Part shown: piece after piece, positions 51,224-60,693 of the stretch
Position numbering within the stretch: the stretch's first letter is position 1
How the letters are laid out: each line of letters begins with the position of its first letter
Assembly: GCF_902150045.1 (NCBI RefSeq)
Contig: NZ_CABFVU010000002.1
Location: 794,001 to 858,000 of the forward strand
Direction: 5' to 3'
DNA: 64,000 nt
Origin: Chitinophaga polysaccharea
Lineage (GTDB): Bacteria > Bacteroidota > Bacteroidia > Chitinophagales > Chitinophagaceae
Made by a program: the position numbers and the translations under genes
The notes under the pieces: model-generated
Databases searched by the model: none
What the model was told of the DNA's origin: nothing
What the model saw: the letters and a program-made list of their open reading frames with translations, nothing else

Positions 51224-52606
51224 TCAGTGCATGAACTCTTTAATGTCCTGCATGATCCTTTTGGCAATGTTATCTGCCGTGGTTTCGTTCTGGCTTTCCG
51301 CGTAAATACGGATAATGGGCTCTGTATTGGATGTACGGAGATGTACCCAGTCTTTATCGAACTCAATTTTCAGCCCGTCTTCTGAATTTAAAGGCTGGTT
51401 TTTATACTTTACCTTGATCTTTTCGAAGATGGTTTTTACATCCACGCCTTTATCCAGTTCTATTTTATTTTTGGAGATGAAATAGTCGGGATAGCTGTTA
51501 CGCAGGGCTTTGATGCTTTTTTTGCTGTGTGCCAGGTGGCTCAGGAAAAGACCGATACCGATCAGGGCGTCGCGGCCGTAATGCAGGTCCGGAACAATGA
51601 TGCCTCCGTTGCCCTCTCCGCCGATCACCGCGTTGGTATCTTTCATTTTCTTTACCACATTCACTTCACCTACTGCAGAAGGAGTGTATTGACCGCCGTG
51701 TTTCAGCGTTACATCTTTCAGCGCCTGGGTAGACGACATGTTGGAAACGGTATTACCTTTTCTTTTGCTCAGCACGTAGTCAGCTACTGCCACCAGGGTA
51801 TATTCTTCGCCAAACATACCCCCGTCTTCACAAACAAAGCAAAGACGGTCCACATCCGGATCAACGGCGATACCGAGGTCGGCATTGGATTTATTCACTT
51901 CATTGGAAAGAGCGGTCAGGTTTTCTGCCAGCGGTTCGGGATTATGGCTGAATTTTCCGTTTACTTCCGCAAACAGCACTTCTACTTCTTCCACACCCAA
52001 TGCCTTCAGCAACGGGGGAACAAATAAAGCGCCGGTAGAATTTACGGCATCCACCACAATTTTGAAGTTGCGTGCTTTAATGGCAGGCACATCCACCAGG
52101 GGATAGTTCACTACCAGGTCGATATGTTTCTGGAGGTAAGTGTCGTTGGCAGTGTAGGAGCCAAGTTTATTTACGTCCGCGAAGTTAAAGTCTTCCTGTT
52201 CTGCTATTTCCAGCAGCTGGGCCCCATCTTCCCCGGAAATGAATTCACCTTTGCTGTTCAGCAGCTTCAGCGCGTTCCATTCTTTAGGGTTATGGCTGGC
52301 GGTGAGAATAATACCGCCTGCGGCATTTTCCATTGTAACTGCCAGTTCCACGGTTGGAGTGGTAGATAAACCGAGGTCTATTACATCAATACCAAGCCCG
52401 TTCAGGGTGGATACTACCAGGTTTTTTACCATTTCGCCGGAAATACGGCCATCACGGCCTATTACCACCTTACGGTTGTCTGTTTGCCGGCTCAGCCAGG
52501 TGCCGTAGGCAGCTGTGAATTTTACCACATCTAATGGAGAAAGTCCCTCGCCGGGCTTACCGCCTATGGTTCCGCGTATGCCGGATATCGATTTGATCAG
52601 TGCCAC
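51224..52606 (-). CDS. glmM: Phosphoglucosamine mutase / phosphohexomutase
   Basis: 460 residues. GTG at 52604-52606 is chosen as start because ALIKSISGIRGTIGG is the conserved N-terminus; a TTG three codons upstream is also possible. Phosphoserine Ser104 lies in LTASHNPKEWNALK, the metal loop is DPDVDRLC, and the C-terminal substrate loop has RTSNTEPIIRIYAES. It interconverts glucosamine-6- and -1-phosphate for peptidoglycan and lipopolysaccharide; phosphomannomutase activity cannot be ruled out. Confidence 0.92.
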   Translation of the reverse strand: MALIKSISGIRGTIGGKPGEGLSPLDVVKFTAAYGTWLSRQTDNRKVVIGRDGRISGEMVKNLVVSTLNGLGIDVIDLGLSTTPTVELAVTMENAAGGIILTASHNPKEWNALKLLNSKGEFISGEDGAQLLEIAEQEDFNFADVNKLGSYTANDTYLQKHIDLVVNYPLVDVPAIKARNFKIVVDAVNSTGALFVPPLLKALGVEEVEVLFAEVNGKFSHNPEPLAENLTALSNEVNKSNADLGIAVDPDVDRLCFVCEDGGMFGEEYTLVAVADYVLSKRKGNTVSNMSSTQALKDVTLKHGGQYTPSAVGEVNVVKKMKDTNAVIGGEGNGGIIVPDLHYGRDALIGIGLFLSHLAHSKKSIKALRNSYPDYFISKNKIELDKGVDVKTIFEKIKVKYKNQPLNSEDGLKIEFDKDWVHLRTSNTEPIIRIYAESQNETTADNIAKRIMQDIKEFMH

Positions 52607-52731
52607 AAGATTCAATTTTTAAAGGAAGGCAAATATAAAAAAATCCATTCCAGAAATCCTAATTATGAAAAGATGACCATTTACAGGCCCGTGTTATCCC
52701 TATTTTTAAATTTTACACATTCACTTTTCAC

Positions 52732-52739
52732 TATATTTG
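52732..52739 (+). promoter_or_regulatory. Promoter -7 box
   Basis: TATATTTG fits TAnnTTTG and lies 34 bp ahead of the LTA-synthase-like start codon. No clear TTG is seen at the -33 position. Confidence 0.5.
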
Positions 52740-52773
52740 CAGCTACGCTTTTCAAAAAACAGCTATACGTTAC

Positions 52774-54792
52774 ATGCAATACTCGTGGAAGAATATACCC
52801 CGGTATATTCGTTATGTGTTTGTTCAAACGCTTTACCTCTTCCTGCTAATGGTGATGTTCAGGGCTATATTTTACCTGTTCTTCTTTAAAACCACCATTA
52901 CAGAGCATGCAGCGATACTCAAAGCCTGGAACCTGGGATTAAGATTTGACCTCCGGTTGGCACTTTACCTCATGATCCCCATTTTGTTATTAACGCTGAT
53001 TACCCGGAATAAATTTTTTACCTCGCGGACCATACGTAACATCAATTTTACCTATTTCTTTCTTATTTACCTGCTCCTCACCCTTCTTTATATCCTCGAC
53101 CTGGGTCATTATGATTACCTTGGCCAGCGACTGGACCCTTCTGTATTGAGGTTTCTTGCAAAAGGGGAGCGGGCAGACAATGCCCGGATGGTATGGCAAA
53201 GCTACCCGGTAGTGAGAGGCGCCCTGGGAATTTTTGTTTTCATGTTCCTGGTATACCGCCTGCAGAAAACTACCTGGAGAAAATTTGCCGCCCAGCCGGT
53301 TATACACCTGCGCAAATGGCCCTTTACAGGTTATGTGATCGGGATGGTACTGTTGTTCGCGGCAGGGATCTATGGTAATATCGCTTATTTCCCGCTTCGC
53401 TGGAGCCAGGCCATGTTTACCCGTGATAATGGTGTAACCAGCCTGGGGCTCAATCCCATCCTGTATTTTGCGTCTAACTTCTCTGTAAAGGGCGATACTT
53501 ACAACCTGGAGGCTACCAAAAAATATTATCCCTATGTGGCTTCCTATCTTAAAGTGGACTCCACCGATGCGAATAACCTGAATTATGTGCGTACAGTGGC
53601 AGGCGACAGCAGCAAGCCCCGGCTCAACGTGGTGCTGGTAATGCTGGAATCTACCGGTGCGGCAATAACCAGCATGTATGGCAACCCCATGCAGGCAACG
53701 CCTAACATGAAACGGCTGGCCGACAGCGGCATCCTGTTCAAAAATTTTTATGTGCCTGCCATCAGCACGGCTAAAACTGTATTTGGCGTGCACACCGGGC
53801 TGCCTGATATTACTGCTGTGAAAACAGCCAGCCGTCATCCTAAAATGCTGGACCAGCGCATTGTAATGGATCAGTTCAAAGGATATGATAAGCTGTACCT
53901 GTTGGGTGGCAATACCAACTGGGCCAATATCCGCGCAGTATTTACAAACAATGTGGAAGGGATCCGTATTTATGAAGAAGGTATGTATAAATCCGGGAAA
54001 GCCGATGTGTGGGGGATCTCCGATTATGACCTGATCACCGAAGCAAGTGGTATTTTTAAGGAAGATAATGATAAGAAGCAGCCTTTTGTGGCTTTTCTCC
54101 AGCTGGCAGATAATCATCCGCCCTACACTACCACCAGCGGCGCCGGTGATTTTAAAAAGGTGACGGAGAAAGACCTGGACATGAAAAAGTTCAAACAATC
54201 GGGCTTTGTGTCGGTTGACCAGTTCAATGCGCTGAGGTATGAAGATTATAACGTGGGCCATCTTATAGACATGGCGCGTAAAGATGGCTATCTTGATAAT
54301 ACCATTTTTGTATTTTTCGGAGATCATAACTGCGTGCTCAACCCATATAGTTTTATGCCGCTGCCGGAATACGAGTTGTCTACCGGCGGAGTGCATGTAA
54401 CCGCATTTATGTATAGTCCCGGGCACCTGGCGCCGCAAACGGTAACCACTCCCGGCAGCCTGCTGGACGTATATCCGACTGTGGCAAAAATGGTGGGAAT
54501 GCCATACAGGAATTATACATTGGGCACAGATCTTTTCGATAGTACCCGGGTGAACAACAAGTATGTGTTTATGACCTATCTGCGTAACCAGATGCCGTTT
54601 TACGCGATGCTGGGCGATCGCTACCTGTATGAAATAAATATGGCCACAAACGCTACTGCGCTGTATGATCTGAAAGGCGACCCGTTGAAGAATATCAGTG
54701 CCCGGCAGGCGGATACAGCAAAGAGCCTTGATAATTTAACACGTGGCTTTTACGAAAGCACCCGATATTTGATGTTTAATAATAAAAAATAA
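52774..54792 (+). CDS. LTA synthase-like membrane sulfatase-superfamily enzyme
   Basis: 672 residues. Five transmembrane helices lie in the first 200 residues (for example YVFVQTLYLFLLMVMFRAIFYLFFF and YFFLIYLLLTLLYILDLGHYDYLGQ), then an extracytoplasmic sulfatase-fold domain: VVLVMLESTGAAITSMYGN, NFYVPAISTAKTVFGVHTGLPD with the probable Thr nucleophile, and FVFFGDHNCVLNP. Such enzymes transfer glycerol-phosphate or phosphoethanolamine-type groups. In Gram-negative Bacteroidota the real acceptor is not known. Confidence 0.9.
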   Translation: MQYSWKNIPRYIRYVFVQTLYLFLLMVMFRAIFYLFFFKTTITEHAAILKAWNLGLRFDLRLALYLMIPILLLTLITRNKFFTSRTIRNINFTYFFLIYLLLTLLYILDLGHYDYLGQRLDPSVLRFLAKGERADNARMVWQSYPVVRGALGIFVFMFLVYRLQKTTWRKFAAQPVIHLRKWPFTGYVIGMVLLFAAGIYGNIAYFPLRWSQAMFTRDNGVTSLGLNPILYFASNFSVKGDTYNLEATKKYYPYVASYLKVDSTDANNLNYVRTVAGDSSKPRLNVVLVMLESTGAAITSMYGNPMQATPNMKRLADSGILFKNFYVPAISTAKTVFGVHTGLPDITAVKTASRHPKMLDQRIVMDQFKGYDKLYLLGGNTNWANIRAVFTNNVEGIRIYEEGMYKSGKADVWGISDYDLITEASGIFKEDNDKKQPFVAFLQLADNHPPYTTTSGAGDFKKVTEKDLDMKKFKQSGFVSVDQFNALRYEDYNVGHLIDMARKDGYLDNTIFVFFGDHNCVLNPYSFMPLPEYELSTGGVHVTAFMYSPGHLAPQTVTTPGSLLDVYPTVAKMVGMPYRNYTLGTDLFDSTRVNNKYVFMTYLRNQMPFYAMLGDRYLYEINMATNATALYDLKGDPLKNISARQADTAKSLDNLTRGFYESTRYLMFNNKK

Positions 54793-54824
54793 GCTGTTAC
54801 CTTTTGTTGATAGCTGCACAAAAC

Positions 54825-55568
54825 ATGGAAGTAGATAAACAATGGTTTAAAGATTGGTTTAATTCTCCTTACTATCACCTGTTGTACAATAACCGGGATG
54901 ACAGAGAGGCTGCGGCATTTATCGATAAGTTGCTTACCTACCTGCAGCCAGCCCCGGATGCGGAAATGCTGGATGTAGCCTGTGGAAGGGGGCGGCATGC
55001 TAAATACCTGGCAGACAAAGGTTATTATGTAACCGGGATCGATCTGTCTGTTGAAAGCATTAATGTGGCAAAAAAGCTGGAGAACGACCACCTGAGCTTT
55101 TTTCAGCATGATATGCGTTTGCCTTTCCGGGTAAACTATTTTGATGTGGTGTTTAACTTCTTTACCAGCTTTGGTTACTTTGAAACACAGCGCGATAACG
55201 ACAACGCCCTGCGCACACTTGCCAATGCGCTGAAACCAGGTGGTAAGCTGGTACTGGACTACCTGAACAGCAGCTATGTGGCCACGCACCTGGTAACCGA
55301 TGAGGTAAAGGAAAAAGACAACGTGGTATTTGATATCCGCCGGGAACTGAAAGCGCATAAATTTATGAAGCAGATCAGTATACTTGATAAGGAAAAAATG
55401 CGCCGCGCTACTTACACCGAAAGCGTGAACGCCTTTACCAGGCCGGAATTTGAAGCCATGTTTGCCAAACAGCGGCTTGCTATAACAGAAATATTCGGCG
55501 ACTATCACTTTAACAGCTATGATGAGCAGCGTTCGCCACGACTGATCATCATCGCCACAAAATCATAG
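54825..55568 (+). CDS. Class I SAM-dependent methyltransferase
   Basis: 247 residues from the ATG at 54825. Motif I EMLDVACGRGRHAKYLADKGYYVTGIDLS is typical of small-molecule methyltransferases, with motif IV YFDVVFNFFTSFGYFE. The acceptor is unknown. It is encoded between an LTA synthase-like gene and a PAP2 gene in the same direction, at spacings of 32 nt and 2 nt, so an envelope-lipid role is possible. Confidence 0.9.
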   Translation: MEVDKQWFKDWFNSPYYHLLYNNRDDREAAAFIDKLLTYLQPAPDAEMLDVACGRGRHAKYLADKGYYVTGIDLSVESINVAKKLENDHLSFFQHDMRLPFRVNYFDVVFNFFTSFGYFETQRDNDNALRTLANALKPGGKLVLDYLNSSYVATHLVTDEVKEKDNVVFDIRRELKAHKFMKQISILDKEKMRRATYTESVNAFTRPEFEAMFAKQRLAITEIFGDYHFNSYDEQRSPRLIIIATKS

Positions 55569-55570
55569 CC

Positions 55571-56149
55571 ATGCTTGAATCGATATTACGCGGGGATCTC
55601 CGGCTTTTTTTTCATATCAATGGGCAGTGGTACAATGGATTCCTGGATGTAGTGCTGCCTTTTTTAAGGGAACCTTTTGTTTGGGCGCCGCTGTACCTGT
55701 TCCTGGGACTGTTCGTAACTATTAATTATGGCTGGAAAGGTCTTTTCTGGATACTGTTCTTCCTGCTGTGCTTTGCCGTAGCCGACCAGAGCAGCCTGTA
55801 CCTGAAAAGCGCCGTTGGAAGGGTAAGGCCCTGCCGCGATCCGCTGGTGTCGCACTATGCCAGGGTATTGGTTGTATACTGTCCTATGAGCGGAAGTTTT
55901 ACTTCCAACCATGCCGCCAATCATTTTGCGCTGGCTACATTTTGTTTCATAACTTTAAAACATGCATTTCACCGGTACGCCTGGTTATTCTTTGTATGGG
56001 CCGCTGCTATCGGCTATGCACAGGTATATGTAGGCGTGCACTATCCGCTCGATGTAGCAGGTGGTGCGGTACTGGGTATTTTAATCGGGCTGCTGAGCGG
56101 TAGTTTCTTTCAACGCCGCATAAGACTGGAGCCTGAACTCGCATCATGA
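55571..56149 (+). CDS. PAP2-family membrane phosphatase
   Basis: 192 residues with five to six hydrophobic helices. The three PAP2 motifs are in order: KSAVGRVRPC, GSFTSNHAANHFA and VYVGVHYPLDVAGG. It dephosphorylates lipid phosphates such as undecaprenyl pyrophosphate or phosphatidic acid on the periplasmic side. Its end overlaps the next start by 4 nt. Confidence 0.93.
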   Translation: MLESILRGDLRLFFHINGQWYNGFLDVVLPFLREPFVWAPLYLFLGLFVTINYGWKGLFWILFFLLCFAVADQSSLYLKSAVGRVRPCRDPLVSHYARVLVVYCPMSGSFTSNHAANHFALATFCFITLKHAFHRYAWLFFVWAAAIGYAQVYVGVHYPLDVAGGAVLGILIGLLSGSFFQRRIRLEPELAS

Positions 56150-56877
56150 ACTGGAACTATCTGATACTGATACTGGCTGCAACCATTGCTGGTGGGATGA
56201 TCCCCATGACAGTAAAACGCATTAATGCCAACTTTTCTATTTACCTGCTTGCATTTACAGGAGCCTTTCTTTTTGGGGTGATCATTATGCACCTTCTGCC
56301 TGAAGTGTATGAAGAACTGGGGCACCAGGCAGGTATTTATATAGTACTGGGATTTTTCCTGCAGGTATTCCTGCAGCAGCTCTCCCATGGAATGGAGCAC
56401 GGGCATACCCATATGCCGCAGGAGCATCACCATCATATTGCAGTAACACCGTTGCTGCTGGGGCTTTCCATCCATGCTTTCATGGAAGGATTGCCACTGG
56501 GATTTAAATACAGTGACCATTCTGCACTGCCATCGCTGATGGCAGGAGTGGCCGCCCATAAGATCCCTGAAGCATTAACGCTGATCACGGTGATGATGCA
56601 TGCGCACCGCAAAAGAGCAGAGCTCTGGAGGATCCTGATCATTTTTGCGCTGGTAACGCCGCTGGCAGCAATATTGGCAGGTTGGCTGGGCAGCCGTTTT
56701 GAAGTGGTACAACATTATCTTTTATACGTAGTGGCGCTGGTAGTGGGAGCATTTTTGCACATTTCCACTACTATCTTTTATGAAAGCGGTACAAAACATC
56801 ATGAGCTCAGCAGGAAAAAAGTACTGGCAATAGCCATAGGCCTGATCCTCGCATTTCTGACCCTGATATTTGAATAA
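56146..56877 (+). CDS. ZIP-family metal transporter
   Basis: 243 residues and about eight transmembrane helices. Helix 4 has HAFMEGLPLGF and helix 5 AAHKIPEALTLI, which form the binuclear metal site, and the loop between helices 3 and 4 is His-rich (HGMEHGHTHMPQEHHHH). It should import zinc or iron. Translationally coupled to the PAP2 gene. Confidence 0.93.
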   Translation: MNWNYLILILAATIAGGMIPMTVKRINANFSIYLLAFTGAFLFGVIIMHLLPEVYEELGHQAGIYIVLGFFLQVFLQQLSHGMEHGHTHMPQEHHHHIAVTPLLLGLSIHAFMEGLPLGFKYSDHSALPSLMAGVAAHKIPEALTLITVMMHAHRKRAELWRILIIFALVTPLAAILAGWLGSRFEVVQHYLLYVVALVVGAFLHISTTIFYESGTKHHELSRKKVLAIAIGLILAFLTLIFE

Positions 56878-56900
56878 TTTTTTATTTTTAGGCTTTATAT

Positions 56901-58190
56901 ATGGAAGTCGTCATTATCCTCATCCTTATTTTATTGAACGGCCTGTTCTCGATGTCGGAGATAGCATTGGTCTCGGCCCGGAAGATCCGATTGGAGAACC
57001 AGGCCAATAAAGGGGATGAAAAAGCAAAGGCAGCTTTAAAGCTTGCCAACAATCCGGACACCTTTCTTTCTACCGTGCAAATCGGTATTACCCTGATCGG
57101 CATCTTAACGGGTATTTATTCAGGCCAAAACATCAAAACAGATGTGATGACCTGGCTCAACACCTTTCCGCTTATACAGCCTTACAGCAGTATAGTGGCC
57201 ACTATCCTTATTGTAGTGGTGATCACTTATTTTTCCATGGTATTGGGAGAACTGGTACCAAAACGCATAGGGCTGGCCAGGCCCGAAGCCATTGCCAAGT
57301 TTATGGCTAAACCCATGCAGGTGCTTTCCTGGCTTACTTTTCCTTTCATCTGGCTGTTAACGGTTTCTTCTGCCGCTCTTATAAAATTATTGAACCTCAA
57401 ATCCGGGGAGCCGCATGTTACGGAAGAAGAGATCAAAGCTATCATTAATGAAGGCACCAGCTCCGGCGCTATTGAAGAAACGGAACAGGAGATCATAGAA
57501 AGGGTATTTCACCTGGGCGACCGTAATATTACCTCGCTCATGACCTACCGCAACGATATTACCTGGCTGGATATTAACGATGACCCCGCCACCTACCGGC
57601 AGAGGATCCTCGAAAGCCTGCACTCAGTATACCCCGTTTGCGACGGGCAGATAGATACAATCAAAGGACTGATCACCATCAAGGATCTGTATTCCCTGTC
57701 AGGAGAAGCAGCCCGGCTCCCGGAAATTATCCGCAAGCCGCTATTTGTGCCGGAAAACAATACTGCTTACCAGGTGCTGGAAAAGTTCAAGGAAACGCAC
57801 CTGCATGCCGCTTTTATTGTGGATGAATACGGCACCTTTCTGGGAATGATCACCCTCAATGATATACTGGAAGCTATTGTAGGCGATATGCCGGAAACAG
57901 CTGAAAGCGATGATTATGAGATGGTGCTCCGGGATGACGGCACCTGGCTGGTAGACGCGCAGATACCTTTTTATGATTTCCTGGAAGAATTTGATAAGGA
58001 AGACTGGATGACCGAATTTGAGCAGGATTTTGATACGCTGGCAGGTTTCATCCTGCATCACCTGGAACATATTCCGCAAACAGGCGAAAAGTTCTCCTGG
58101 AGAGATTTTACCTTTGAAATAGTGGACATGGATGCACATCGTATCGACAAAGTACTGGTTACACCGCCAACAACAACAGAAGAAGAATAG
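56901..58190 (+). CDS. CNNM/CorC-type transporter (hemolysin-like, DUF21 + CBS + CorC)
   Basis: 429 residues. The DUF21/CNNM transmembrane domain has ILLNGLFSMSEIALVSARKIRLENQANKGDEKA and VLGELVPKRIGLARPEAIA. Two CBS domains at about 200-330 follow (TSLMTYRNDITWLDIND..., AAFIVDEYGTFLGMITLNDILEAIVGDM) and then a C-terminal CorC_HlyC domain (DTLAGFILHHLEHIPQTGEKFSW). It is a probable Mg or divalent-cation efflux protein. Confidence 0.94.
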   Translation: MEVVIILILILLNGLFSMSEIALVSARKIRLENQANKGDEKAKAALKLANNPDTFLSTVQIGITLIGILTGIYSGQNIKTDVMTWLNTFPLIQPYSSIVATILIVVVITYFSMVLGELVPKRIGLARPEAIAKFMAKPMQVLSWLTFPFIWLLTVSSAALIKLLNLKSGEPHVTEEEIKAIINEGTSSGAIEETEQEIIERVFHLGDRNITSLMTYRNDITWLDINDDPATYRQRILESLHSVYPVCDGQIDTIKGLITIKDLYSLSGEAARLPEIIRKPLFVPENNTAYQVLEKFKETHLHAAFIVDEYGTFLGMITLNDILEAIVGDMPETAESDDYEMVLRDDGTWLVDAQIPFYDFLEEFDKEDWMTEFEQDFDTLAGFILHHLEHIPQTGEKFSWRDFTFEIVDMDAHRIDKVLVTPPTTTEEE

Positions 58191-58266
58191 GCTTGTTCTC
58201 CTCCCCGGATAAGTAATAACCGCATGCGTAATTACCCGTAATCTGATGAATGGGGCCGTTATTTAT

Positions 58267-58296
58267 TTGGATAAATCTAGCTTTATGCTAATTTTG
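58267..58296 (+). promoter_or_regulatory. Promoter of the flexirubin-type cluster
   Basis: TTG (58267-58269), 19 bp, TAATTTTG (58289-58296): an exact match to the Bacteroidota consensus, 41 bp ahead of the ammonia-lyase start. Confidence 0.78.
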
Positions 58297-58337
58297 AGCA
58301 CTTTTTTACATATACAAATAATTTAATTTAAGATAAA

Positions 58338-59873
58338 ATGGTTGCAATAGGAAGTAAGGCACTGTCCCTGGAAGAAGTGTACAGGGTCCTTTTGGGCGGC
58401 GAAGAGCTGACGTTGGAAACAGCCGCTTTGCAGCAGGTGGAAGCTAGTTTTCTATTCCTTGAGAAGTTTTCAGCAAAGAAACTGATCTATGGTATCAATA
58501 CCGGTTTTGGCCCCATGGCCCAATACCGGATCAGCGATGAGGACACATTCCAGTTGCAGTATAACCTGATCCGCAGCCATAGCTCCGGGGCCGGTAACTG
58601 TATGTCGCCTTTGCATACCAAAGCCCTGATGATAGCGCGTTTGAGCAGCTTTATGCAGGCGCATTCCGGTATCCACCCGGAAGTAGTACATCTTTTAAAA
58701 GACCTGATCAACAAAAACGTATATCCCTGTGTGTTTGAGCATGGTGGCGTAGGCGCCAGCGGCGACCTGGTACAGCTGGCCCACCTGGCGCTGGTATTGA
58801 TCGGGGAAGGAGAGGTTTGGTATGAAGATAAATATCAGCCTACGGCTGATGTATTTGCAAAACTGAACCTGAAGCCTATAGGTATTCACGTGAGAGAAGG
58901 ACTGGCCATTATTAACGGAACATCCGCCATGACGGGTATAGGGCTGGTAAACCTTATTGAAGCAAAGAAACTGCTGGGATGGTCGGTGGTATTATCTGCC
59001 ATGATCAACGAAATAGTGGAAGCATTCGACGACCACCTCTCTGCGGAACTGAATGCCGTGAAAAAGCATGAGGGCCAGCAAAAGATCGCAGCCAAAATGA
59101 GGGAAATCCTCACCGGCAGTAAAATGGTCCGCCATCGCCCCGATCATCTTTATAAAGAACTGGAAGAAGAAATTTTTAAAGATAAAGTACAGGAGTATTA
59201 TTCCCTGCGCTGCGTTCCGCAGATCCTGGGCCCTGTATACGATACCCTTGCACAGGCAGAAAAGCTGGTGGTGCAGGAGCTGAACTCCGTGAGTGATAAT
59301 CCCGTGGTGGATCATCACCTGGAAAACGTTTTCCACGGCGGAAATTTCCACGGCGATTATGTTTCCCTGGAAATGGATAAGATCAAGATAGCGATCACCA
59401 AATTATCGATGCTGGCAGAAAGACAGCTGAACTACCTGCTGAATGAAAAGTTGAACCACAAGTTCCCTCCGTTCATGAACCTGGGCAAACTTGGCTTCAA
59501 TTTTGGAATGCAGGGGGTGCAATTTACGGCAACCTCCACTGTGGCGGAAAACCAGACATTGTCGTTCCCGATGTATGTGCATAGTATTCCCAACAACAAC
59601 GATAACCAGGATATTGTGAGCATGGGCACCAATGCCGCTACCATGACCAGTAAAGTAATAGAAAATACTTTCCAGGTATTGGCCATACAGGTGATGACGA
59701 TGTTGCAGGCGGTGGATTATCTGAATTGCCAGGATCGTTTGGCAGGATTCTCCCATAAAGTATACCAGGAAGTAAGGGCAATTTTCCCTAAATTTATTGA
59801 GGACAGCCCGCGCTATAAAGATCTTCAGCAGATTAAAGCTTACCTGGTAAAGAATATGCCAATCCAGTTCTGA
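58338..59873 (+). CDS. Aromatic amino acid ammonia-lyase, probably tyrosine ammonia-lyase
   Basis: 511 residues. The MIO cofactor triad Ala140-Ser141-Gly142 is in FEHGGVGASGDLVQ. YGINTGFGPMAQYR and QLQYNLIRSHSSGAGN, NGTSAMTGIG, YSLRCVPQILGPVYDTL, NPVVDHHLENVFHGGNFHG and HSIPNNNDNQDIVSMGTN follow. From memory these track the Flavobacterium johnsoniae tyrosine ammonia-lyase of the flexirubin pathway very closely. The product, 4-coumarate, would be the starter unit for the aryl polyene. The following ketosynthase, ACP and reductase genes support that reading over histidine degradation. Confidence 0.88.
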   Translation: MVAIGSKALSLEEVYRVLLGGEELTLETAALQQVEASFLFLEKFSAKKLIYGINTGFGPMAQYRISDEDTFQLQYNLIRSHSSGAGNCMSPLHTKALMIARLSSFMQAHSGIHPEVVHLLKDLINKNVYPCVFEHGGVGASGDLVQLAHLALVLIGEGEVWYEDKYQPTADVFAKLNLKPIGIHVREGLAIINGTSAMTGIGLVNLIEAKKLLGWSVVLSAMINEIVEAFDDHLSAELNAVKKHEGQQKIAAKMREILTGSKMVRHRPDHLYKELEEEIFKDKVQEYYSLRCVPQILGPVYDTLAQAEKLVVQELNSVSDNPVVDHHLENVFHGGNFHGDYVSLEMDKIKIAITKLSMLAERQLNYLLNEKLNHKFPPFMNLGKLGFNFGMQGVQFTATSTVAENQTLSFPMYVHSIPNNNDNQDIVSMGTNAATMTSKVIENTFQVLAIQVMTMLQAVDYLNCQDRLAGFSHKVYQEVRAIFPKFIEDSPRYKDLQQIKAYLVKNMPIQF

Positions 59874-59916
59874 TCGTAGTGGTTAGCCGTCATTCGTAAT
59901 TCGTAATTTGTAATTC

Positions 59917-60645
59917 ATGAAATGTGCATTAGTAACAGGAGGGTCAAGAGGAATAGGAAGGGCAGTATGTACCAGGATGGCCGAAGCAGGTTATCATGTG
60001 CTGATCAACTATAAGGGAAATGAGGCTGCAGCGCTGGAAACGCTGGAAGCAGTGAAGGCAAAAGGCAGTACAGGTGAGCTGATGCAGTTCAATGTAGGCG
60101 ATGCCGCCGAAGTGCAGCAGGTATTGGGTAGCTGGGTGGAAAACAATAAAGAGCAACAGATAGAAGTGCTGGTGAACAATGCAGGCATCCGGGAAGATTC
60201 CCTGATGTTCTGGATGAATGAGGCGCAATGGAGCAATGTACTCAATATCAGTTTAAATGGATTTTTTAACGTCACCAAGCAGGTGCTGAATGGCATGTTG
60301 CTGAAGCGTTACGGGCGTATCATCAACATGGTGTCGCTGTCAGGTATAAAAGGGTTACCCGGTCAAACCAATTACTCTGCTGCCAAGGCAGGGGTTATTG
60401 GCGCTACAAAGGCGCTGGCACAGGAAGTAGCCAAAAGGGGAGTAACGGTAAACGCTGTTGCACCTGGTTTCATTAAAACAGATATGACAGCTGAGCTCAA
60501 TGAAAAAGAGCTGGCAGCGCAGGTTCCGATGAACCGGTTTGGTACTGCCGAAGAAGTGGCAGATGCCGTTGCCTTCCTGGCATCCAGGTCGGCAGGTTAT
60601 ATAACCGGGGAAATTTTGAACATCAATGGGGGGCTTCATACTTAA
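59917..60645 (+). CDS. FabG-like 3-ketoacyl-ACP reductase (SDR)
   Basis: 242 residues. NAD(P)-binding TGGSRGIGRAVC, LVNNAG, the catalytic Ser in INMVSLSGIKG and YSAAKAG with Tyr and Lys, and VNAVAPGFIKTDMTAEL define the class. In this cluster it would reduce the 3-keto group during polyene extension. Upstream, four period-7 units (ATTCGTA) lie in the 43-nt gap. Confidence 0.94.
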   Translation: MKCALVTGGSRGIGRAVCTRMAEAGYHVLINYKGNEAAALETLEAVKAKGSTGELMQFNVGDAAEVQQVLGSWVENNKEQQIEVLVNNAGIREDSLMFWMNEAQWSNVLNISLNGFFNVTKQVLNGMLLKRYGRIINMVSLSGIKGLPGQTNYSAAKAGVIGATKALAQEVAKRGVTVNAVAPGFIKTDMTAELNEKELAAQVPMNRFGTAEEVADAVAFLASRSAGYITGEILNINGGLHT

Positions 60646-60693
60646 TAACGTCAATATACCGGGCTAAAGGCTGACCGCTAAAAGCTAAGAGCT

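Noticed and set aside
52990-54438. Long minus-strand open frame (482 codons) opposite the LTA-synthase-like gene
   Set aside because: It is antisense to a well-supported enzyme gene, has no recognisable domain and an atypical composition rich in His, Ile and Gln; it is a shadow of codon bias.
58338-59873. Histidine ammonia-lyase for histidine degradation (hutH)
   Set aside because: No hutU, hutI or hutG neighbours; polyene-type ketosynthase, ACP and reductase genes follow, and the sequence tracks flexirubin tyrosine ammonia-lyase from memory.
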